DNA of 64,000 bases from Nitratireductor sp. (lineage in GTDB: Bacteria; Pseudomonadota; Alphaproteobacteria; Rhizobiales; Rhizobiaceae). A model generated the notes under the pieces. That model did no database searches. It saw only the letters and a list, made by a program, of their open reading frames with translations, and was not told the DNA's origin. This document shows, piece after piece, positions 59,151-64,000 of this stretch. The stretch is taken from contig JACKJU010000010.1 of assembly GCA_020637805.1 (NCBI GenBank), positions 62,001 through 126,000 on the forward strand. The letters are read 5' to 3'. Within the stretch, counting starts at the first letter, position 1. Every line of letters begins with the position of its first letter. Position numbers and translations under genes: made by a program.

Positions 59151-59921
59151 TCAGGCGATGATGACCTTGGTATTCCACTCGTTGCACTTGCGCGCGAGTT
59201 CCGGAACCAGCGGTTCGTCGATATAGACCGCGTCGAGTTCGGAAAAGGAGGCGATGCGCACTGGTGCGGAGCGCTCGAACTTGGAATGGTCGGTTACCAA
59301 GAACACCTTGCGCGCATGCCGGATGATCGATTTTGAGACGCGGACCTCGCGCAGGTCGAAGTCCAGCAGGTCACCCTCCTCGTCCAGCGCAGACGCACCG
59401 ATGATCGCGATATCGACCTTGAACTGCTCGATCATCTGGGTGGCGAGATCCCCGACCAGGCCACCGTCGGTGCGCCGCAGGGTGCCGCCCGACACGATGA
59501 TCTCGCAGCTTTCGTTCGCGGCGAGAATGTTTGCGACGTTCATGTTGTTTGTCACAACCGTCAGGTTGGAGTGGTTGAGCAATTCGCGCGCCACGGCTTC
59601 TGTCGTCGTGCCAATATTGATGAACAGGGACACGTCGTCTGGAACATCGCGTGCCACGCGCTTGGCGATCCGCTCCTTTGCCTCGGAAAACAGGTTTCGG
59701 CGCTCTTCGTATTGAATGTTGGTGACGCCGCTGCGGATGACCGCCCCGCCATGGACACGGCTAATCTTGCCCTCATCTTCCAATTCGCCCAGGTCACGCC
59801 GGATGGTTTGCACGGTGACGCCGAAATGGTCGGCGAGTTCATCCACCGTCGCCTTTCCCTCAAGCCTCATGAGCGTGATGATTTCACCCTTGCGAAGGCT
59901 CACAGCGTTCCTCCCGGCCAT
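59151..59921 (-). CDS. glpR: DeoR-family regulator of glycerol genes
   Basis: A 256-residue DeoR protein: helix-turn-helix ATVDELADHFGVTVQTIRRDLGELEDEGKISRVHGGA and sensor domain VSLFINIGTTTEAVARELL, VVTNNMNVANILA, VDIAIIGASALDEEG. This matches GlpR, the repressor of glycerol 3-phosphate genes. It is divergent from glpD, and the gap holds repeated CGAA-type sites. It converges with the FGGY kinase gene with 24 bases between. Confidence 0.9.
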   Translation of the reverse strand: MAGRNAVSLRKGEIITLMRLEGKATVDELADHFGVTVQTIRRDLGELEDEGKISRVHGGAVIRSGVTNIQYEERRNLFSEAKERIAKRVARDVPDDVSLFINIGTTTEAVARELLNHSNLTVVTNNMNVANILAANESCEIIVSGGTLRRTDGGLVGDLATQMIEQFKVDIAIIGASALDEEGDLLDFDLREVRVSKSIIRHARKVFLVTDHSKFERSAPVRIASFSELDAVYIDEPLVPELARKCNEWNTKVIIA

Positions 59922-59931
59922 TTTCCATTGT

Positions 59932-59954
59932 GTTCGTTTTTATCGAAAGCGAAC
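59932..59954. promoter_or_regulatory. GlpR-type operator near the glpR start
   Basis: GTTCG (59932-59936) and CGAAC (59950-59954) are the ends of an imperfect 23-base inverted repeat that also matches internally (TTT and AAA). It lies just upstream of the glpR start codon, fitting autoregulation. Confidence 0.5.
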
Positions 59955-60090
59955 CTCCTTGGAAAGAAATTTGGCGTCGAATCCACCGCAAATGACGCAT
60001 ATGACGCTTACGTCAAAGAGAGGCTGCTGAGAATCTTTTCGAAATATCAGGCACTTCGGAAAATCACGAAATCTTTGTAAAAAAGGAAAG

Positions 60091-60118
60091 CGAAAATTCC
60101 GAATACGAAAAAAACGAA
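60091..60118. promoter_or_regulatory. spaced CGAA repeats upstream of glpD
   Basis: CGAA occurs at 60091, 60100, 60106 and 60115, giving intervals of 9, 6 and 9 bases in an A-rich stretch 56 bases before glpD. The regular spacing suggests DeoR-family half-sites; the same core forms the ends of the repeat at 59932-59954. Confidence 0.45.
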
Positions 60119-60173
60119 TAACTACGGGTTGCGTATTGTTTCGATTTGTGAATGAATTGGTGCTGGAGGAGAA

Positions 60174-61790
60174 ATGACGGACCTGCAATCGCAAATTGGC
60201 GAGAACGGCATTGCCGACCTGTTCATCATTGGCGGAGGCGTCAATGGGTGCGGAATTGCGCGTGATGCAGCGGGTCGTGGCTTGTCGGTTGTTCTGGCAG
60301 AAATGAACGATCTCGGTTCGGCCACCTCGTCAGCTTCCACGAAGCTCTTTCACGGCGGTTTGCGCTATCTCGAATATTTCGAGTTCCGCCTGGTGCATGA
60401 AGCTCTGGCGGAGCGCGAGATCCTGCTCCGGGCGATGCCGCATATCAGCTGGCCCATGCGTTTCGTGCTTCCCTACCATGAGGACATGCGTTTCGAGAGC
60501 GAGACCCCGACCTCGAAGCTTCTTTCCATATTCACGCCCTGGATGCGCGGCCGCCGGCCGCCCTGGCTCATCCGCCTTGGCCTGTTCATCTACGACCATA
60601 TGGGTGGCCGCAAGATACTGCCGGCAACCACTACGCTCAATCTGGCGACCGATCCGGCCGGTAAGGCGCTCAATTCGAAATTCCGCAAGGCGTTCGAGTA
60701 TTCCGATTGCTGGGTCGAGGATTCGCGGCTTGTCGTCCTCAATGCCCGTGACGCGCGCGCCCGCGGCGCCCGCATCCTGACACGCAACAAGGTGATTTCC
60801 GCCCAGCGCCACCCGGAATTCTGGGAAATCACCGTCGAGGATCAGGCCTCCGGAAGAGAGCAGGTCTTCAGGACGCGCGCGCTGGTAAATGCCGGCGGCC
60901 CGTGGGTCGAAGACATCGTGCGCGACAAGGTTCATCTCAATTCCAGCGAAGGCGTTCGCCTCGTGCGCGGCAGCCACATCGTGACGCGCAAGCTGTTCGA
61001 TCACGGCAAATGCTACTTTTTCCAGGGCGAAGACGGACGGATCATCTTCGCCATTCCCTACGAAACCGATTTTACCCTGATCGGGACCACCGACCAGGAA
61101 CATGACGGCAGCCCGGCGGACGCACACTGCACGGACGCCGAGAGGGATTATCTGTGCGATTTCGCATCGCGCTATTTCGAAAAGCCCGTCACACCGGAAG
61201 ACATCGTGTGGACCTATTCCGGCGTGCGCCCGCTCTATGACGACGGCGCTTCCTCTGCCACGGCGGCAACGCGCGACTATGTGCTTTCGCTCAATGCCAC
61301 GGGTGGCGCGCCCCTGTTGTCCGTGTTCGGGGGCAAGATTACCACCTACCGGCGGCTGGCCGAATCGGCGCTGTCGAAACTCGCACCCTATTTCTCCGGC
61401 CTTTCAGGGACATGGACGTGCGGCGTAGCCCTGCCGGGCGGCGATTTCGCGGTCGACGGGTTTGACCGGCTCGTCGCTCAACTCCGCGAAGAATACCCGT
61501 TTGTCGGCGAGCGATGGGCGAAGCGTCTCGTGCGCGGCTATGGCACGGAAGCGAAGCGGATACTGGGTGACGCAAAGGACGAGGAGGCCCTGGGCCGGAA
61601 TTTCGGAGCCACGATGACCGAAGCGGAGGTCGCCTGGCTCATGGAGAACGAATTTGCAGTCACGGCAGAAGATGTCATCTGGCGGCGTTCTAAGCTCGGG
61701 CTGCACCTGTCGGCGGAGCAGGTATCGAAACTGGATGCGTGGATGAAATCGGCACGGATTCAAAACGGAAACGACATTGCCGCGGAGTGA
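60174..61790 (+). CDS. glpD: aerobic glycerol-3-phosphate dehydrogenase
   Basis: Oxidises sn-glycerol 3-phosphate to dihydroxyacetone phosphate and passes electrons to quinone at the inner membrane. The 538-residue product has FIIGGGVNGCGIARDAAGRGL near residue 16, SASTKLFHGGLRYLEYFEFRLV, GSHIVTRKLFDHGKC and the C-terminal helical domain (EAEVAWLMENEFAVTAEDVIWRRSKLGLHLS). GGAGGAG precedes ATG 60174. It is followed by the GlpST-type ATPase genes, the standard rhizobial glycerol operon order. Confidence 0.95.
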   Translation: MTDLQSQIGENGIADLFIIGGGVNGCGIARDAAGRGLSVVLAEMNDLGSATSSASTKLFHGGLRYLEYFEFRLVHEALAEREILLRAMPHISWPMRFVLPYHEDMRFESETPTSKLLSIFTPWMRGRRPPWLIRLGLFIYDHMGGRKILPATTTLNLATDPAGKALNSKFRKAFEYSDCWVEDSRLVVLNARDARARGARILTRNKVISAQRHPEFWEITVEDQASGREQVFRTRALVNAGGPWVEDIVRDKVHLNSSEGVRLVRGSHIVTRKLFDHGKCYFFQGEDGRIIFAIPYETDFTLIGTTDQEHDGSPADAHCTDAERDYLCDFASRYFEKPVTPEDIVWTYSGVRPLYDDGASSATAATRDYVLSLNATGGAPLLSVFGGKITTYRRLAESALSKLAPYFSGLSGTWTCGVALPGGDFAVDGFDRLVAQLREEYPFVGERWAKRLVRGYGTEAKRILGDAKDEEALGRNFGATMTEAEVAWLMENEFAVTAEDVIWRRSKLGLHLSAEQVSKLDAWMKSARIQNGNDIAAE

Positions 61791-61831
61791 CCGGAAAGCC
61801 GGTTGCACGTGACGATGCTGGAGGAATTGAA

Positions 61832-62920
61832 ATGACATTGCGGCTTGAGGGCGTATCGAAGACCAGGGAAGGGGATGTGTACATTCACCCCACCGACCTG
61901 GAACTCGAAAACGGCACCATGAACGTGCTGCTTGGCCCGACGCTTGCCGGCAAGACCAGCCTGATGCGCCTGATGGCAGGGCTCGATGTGCCCGACAGCG
62001 GCAAGGTCTACTGGAACGGCGAGGACGTTACAGGTGTGCGCGTGCAGGACCGCAAGGTGGCAATGGTCTACCAGCAGTTCATCAACTATCCGTCGATGAC
62101 GGTCTACGAGAACATTGCCTCGCCCATGCGCCTCATGGGAAAGAGCCGCGCCGAGATAGACGCTGCGGTTCGCAAGACGGCAGAAATGATGAAGCTGACG
62201 CCGATGCTCGACCGCAAGCCGCTCGAACTGTCGGGCGGCCAGCAGCAGCGTTGCGCGCTTGCCCGCGCACTGGTGAAAAATGCAGGCCTGGTTCTGCTCG
62301 ACGAACCGCTGGCCAACCTCGATTACAAGCTTCGCGAGGAACTGCGCGTCGAGATACCCAAGATATTCGAGGAGGCCGGGTCGATCTTTGTCTATGCGAC
62401 GACCGAGCCGGAAGAGGCGCTGCTGCTTGGCGGCAACACGGCGACGCTGTGGGAAGGGCGCATCACCCAGTTCGGGCCGACGCCGCAGATATACCGCAAT
62501 CCCGCCGATGCGACGACTGCGCGCGTATTCTCCGATCCGCCGATGAACTTTCTTCCGATTTCCAAGGCGGGTCCCAGGATCATGTTCGGCGACGGCCAGT
62601 CCTGTGCAGCGGCAGGCCGCCTGGCTGAACTGGAGGATGGCCGTTACCTGGCCGGTTTCCGGCCCAACCACGTTGAACTGGAAAAGCATACCGCCGACGC
62701 CATGCGGTTCAATTGCAGGGTCGCCGTTACCGAGATCACGGGATCGGAGACCTTCGTGCACCTGGATCATCACGGCGAGCGCTGGGTGGGCGTCATCACC
62801 GGTGTCCGGGAACTGGATACCGGAAGCGACCTGCCGGTCTACCTGGACCCGTCCCATGTCTACGTCTTTGCCGAGGGTGGGGAACTCGTGGCAACCGCAG
62901 CATATGCCAAGGCGGCGTGA
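61832..62920 (+). CDS. glpS: glycerol ABC transporter ATP-binding protein GlpS
   Basis: A 362-residue MalK-like ATPase: Walker A GPTLAGKTS, Q-loop VYQQFINYP, signature LSGGQQQR, Walker B LVLLDEPLANLD, and a C-terminal TOBE-like domain. The H-loop region reads VYATTEPEEALLL, with Thr in place of the switch histidine. Paired with the next ATPase and downstream of glpD, it fits GlpS of the GlpSTPQV glycerol importer described in Rhizobium. GGAGG precedes ATG 61832. Confidence 0.9.
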   Translation: MTLRLEGVSKTREGDVYIHPTDLELENGTMNVLLGPTLAGKTSLMRLMAGLDVPDSGKVYWNGEDVTGVRVQDRKVAMVYQQFINYPSMTVYENIASPMRLMGKSRAEIDAAVRKTAEMMKLTPMLDRKPLELSGGQQQRCALARALVKNAGLVLLDEPLANLDYKLREELRVEIPKIFEEAGSIFVYATTEPEEALLLGGNTATLWEGRITQFGPTPQIYRNPADATTARVFSDPPMNFLPISKAGPRIMFGDGQSCAAAGRLAELEDGRYLAGFRPNHVELEKHTADAMRFNCRVAVTEITGSETFVHLDHHGERWVGVITGVRELDTGSDLPVYLDPSHVYVFAEGGELVATAAYAKAA

Positions 62921-62929
62921 GGAGAAATC

Positions 62930-64000
62930 ATGGCAAGGATAACGCTTTCAAATCTCGCCCACAGCTACTATCCCAATCCCTCTGCGGAGGAGGACTACGC
63001 TCTCAAAGAGATGAACCACGTCTGGGAGGACGGCAAGGCATATGCGCTGCTCGGCTCCTCGGGCTGCGGCAAGACCACCTTGCTCAACATCATTTCCGGC
63101 CTTCTCAAGCCGTCGCAGGGGCGTGTGCTGTTCGGCGACACCGACGTCACCACGCAGCCGACCGCCGAGCGCAACATTGCGCAGGTCTTCCAGTTTCCCG
63201 TCGTCTACGACACCATGACGGTGCGCCAGAACCTGGCCTTTCCGCTGAAGAACCGTGGTTCGGATGCAGCCTATATTGCGAGGCGCGTTTCCGAAATCGC
63301 CGAGATGATCGGTCTCGAAGCGTCGTTAAACCGCAAGGCACGCGGGCTCACCGCCGACGCCAAGCAGAAGATCAGCCTTGGCAGGGGCATGGTGCGCGAG
63401 GATGTCAACGCGATCCTCTTCGACGAGCCGCTGACGGTTATCGATCCGCACATGAAATGGGAACTGCGCACGCAGCTCAAATCGCTGCACCGCCAGTTCG
63501 GCCATACCATGATCTACGTTACACACGACCAGACCGAGGCGCTGACTTTCGCTGACGAGGTGGTCGTCATGTATGACGGCCGGGTCGTGCAGATGGGTAC
63601 GCCCGAAGAACTGTTCGAAACGCCCGAACACACCTTTGTCGGCTACTTCATCGGTTCGCCGGGCATGAACGTCATCCCGGCCCGCATCGAGGGCGACAAG
63701 GCCTATGTCAACGGCTCGCACATCCAGCTTGGCCGTGGCTACGGCAAGCTCGACGGCAAGGTCGAGATCGGCATCAGGCCGGAATTCACCGCGCTCTCCA
63801 ATTCCGGCGGGCTGCCGGTCAACGTCCGCAGGGTGGAGGATGTCGGCCGCCACAAGATCGTCCGCGCGGACTTCTTCGGCAACGACATCAACATCGTGGC
63901 GCCCGAGGGCGTTCAGATCACATCCGACATGAACAGGGTCGTCTTCAATCCCGGCAAGGTGAATGTCTACGAGAATGACTGGCGCGTGAACGGGGAGGCT
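62930..64000 (+). CDS. glpT: glycerol ABC transporter ATP-binding protein GlpT (partial)
   Basis: The first 357 codons of a second ATPase run to the window edge: Walker A GSSGCGKTT, Q-loop VFQFPVVYD, Walker B AILFDEPLTVID and H-loop VTHD are complete. The ABC signature is degenerate, reading LTADAKQKISLGRG instead of LSGGQ. GlpS has a good signature but no switch His, so the two subunits are complementary and probably form an asymmetric heterodimer. GGAG precedes ATG 62930, nine bases after glpS. The permease and receptor genes should follow outside the window. Confidence 0.9.
   Translation, partial: MARITLSNLAHSYYPNPSAEEDYALKEMNHVWEDGKAYALLGSSGCGKTTLLNIISGLLKPSQGRVLFGDTDVTTQPTAERNIAQVFQFPVVYDTMTVRQNLAFPLKNRGSDAAYIARRVSEIAEMIGLEASLNRKARGLTADAKQKISLGRGMVREDVNAILFDEPLTVIDPHMKWELRTQLKSLHRQFGHTMIYVTHDQTEALTFADEVVVMYDGRVVQMGTPEELFETPEHTFVGYFIGSPGMNVIPARIEGDKAYVNGSHIQLGRGYGKLDGKVEIGIRPEFTALSNSGGLPVNVRRVEDVGRHKIVRADFFGNDINIVAPEGVQITSDMNRVVFNPGKVNVYENDWRVNGEA

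Noticed and set aside
1..64000. tRNA, rRNA, CRISPR arrays, insertion sequences or prophage
   Set aside because: No cloverleaf-like segments, repeat-spacer arrays, transposase or integrase genes, or flanking inverted repeats were found in the gaps between genes.

Overview
The window looks like a stretch of chromosome from a GC-rich alphaproteobacterium of the order Hyphomicrobiales (Rhizobiales). The evidence is the conserved order rph / rdgB / hemW / LpoA-type activator / rsmI / yraN / gshB, the run xre / smr / mltA / tim44 // fxsA / secB, and an N-acetylglutaminylglutamine amide (NAGGN) osmolyte operon. The species cannot be fixed from the sequence alone. I saw no insertion sequence, prophage, CRISPR array, rRNA or tRNA gene. 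Codon use is even throughout, so the window reads as native chromosome rich in catabolic operons.

Layout. 1-7.1 kb: housekeeping genes for RNA processing, nucleotide-pool cleaning, haem, envelope and glutathione. 7.1-14.9 kb: a MarR regulator divergent from an aromatic operon that ends in homogentisate cleavage (hmgA, fah, maiA). It includes a flavoprotein hydroxylase with a 69-residue partner that resembles 3-hydroxyphenylacetate 6-hydroxylase (MhaAB). 15.2-22.1 kb: a guanidine cluster. A consensus sigma-54 promoter lies directly in front of a guanidine-I (ykkC) riboswitch. The operon encodes a NitT/TauT-type ABC importer, a 2-oxoglutarate/Fe(II)-type dioxygenase, an unrecognised protein, an arginase-fold guanidine hydrolase (GdmH-like) and two histidine-rich candidate nickel-handling proteins. 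This is the best candidate for a little-described system. 22.1-31.9 kb: a cyclic-nucleotide-domain/FeeM-like acyltransferase with a fatty-acid hydroxylase, then DNA repair (nth, an ogt/ada-like gene), envelope and secretion genes (mltA, tim44, fxsA, secB).

32.0-38.1 kb: a homoprotocatechuate meta-cleavage operon (hpaF, hpaE, two unrelated 3,4-dihydroxyphenylacetate 2,3-dioxygenases, an hpaG-like gene, hpaH) divergent from an HpaR-type MarR regulator. 38.1-41.7 kb: a glutamine-synthetase-like ligase, a host-attachment-family protein, a CoxG-like protein, a cold-shock gene and mgtC. 41.9-46.7 kb: the three-gene NAGGN operon. 47.0-51.0 kb: a second glutamine-synthetase-like ligase with an aldehyde dehydrogenase and an iron alcohol dehydrogenase, probably an amino-alcohol or amine pathway. 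51.1-64.0 kb: a TRAP importer and DeoR regulator divergent from GlpA-like / GlpB-like / FGGY-kinase genes, then glpR, glpD and the start of a GlpST-type glycerol ABC importer that runs off the window.

Taken together, the window equips a cell to use phenylacetate-type aromatics by two ring-cleavage routes, guanidine or guanidino compounds as nitrogen sources, and glycerol or related polyols, and to make a dipeptide osmolyte.
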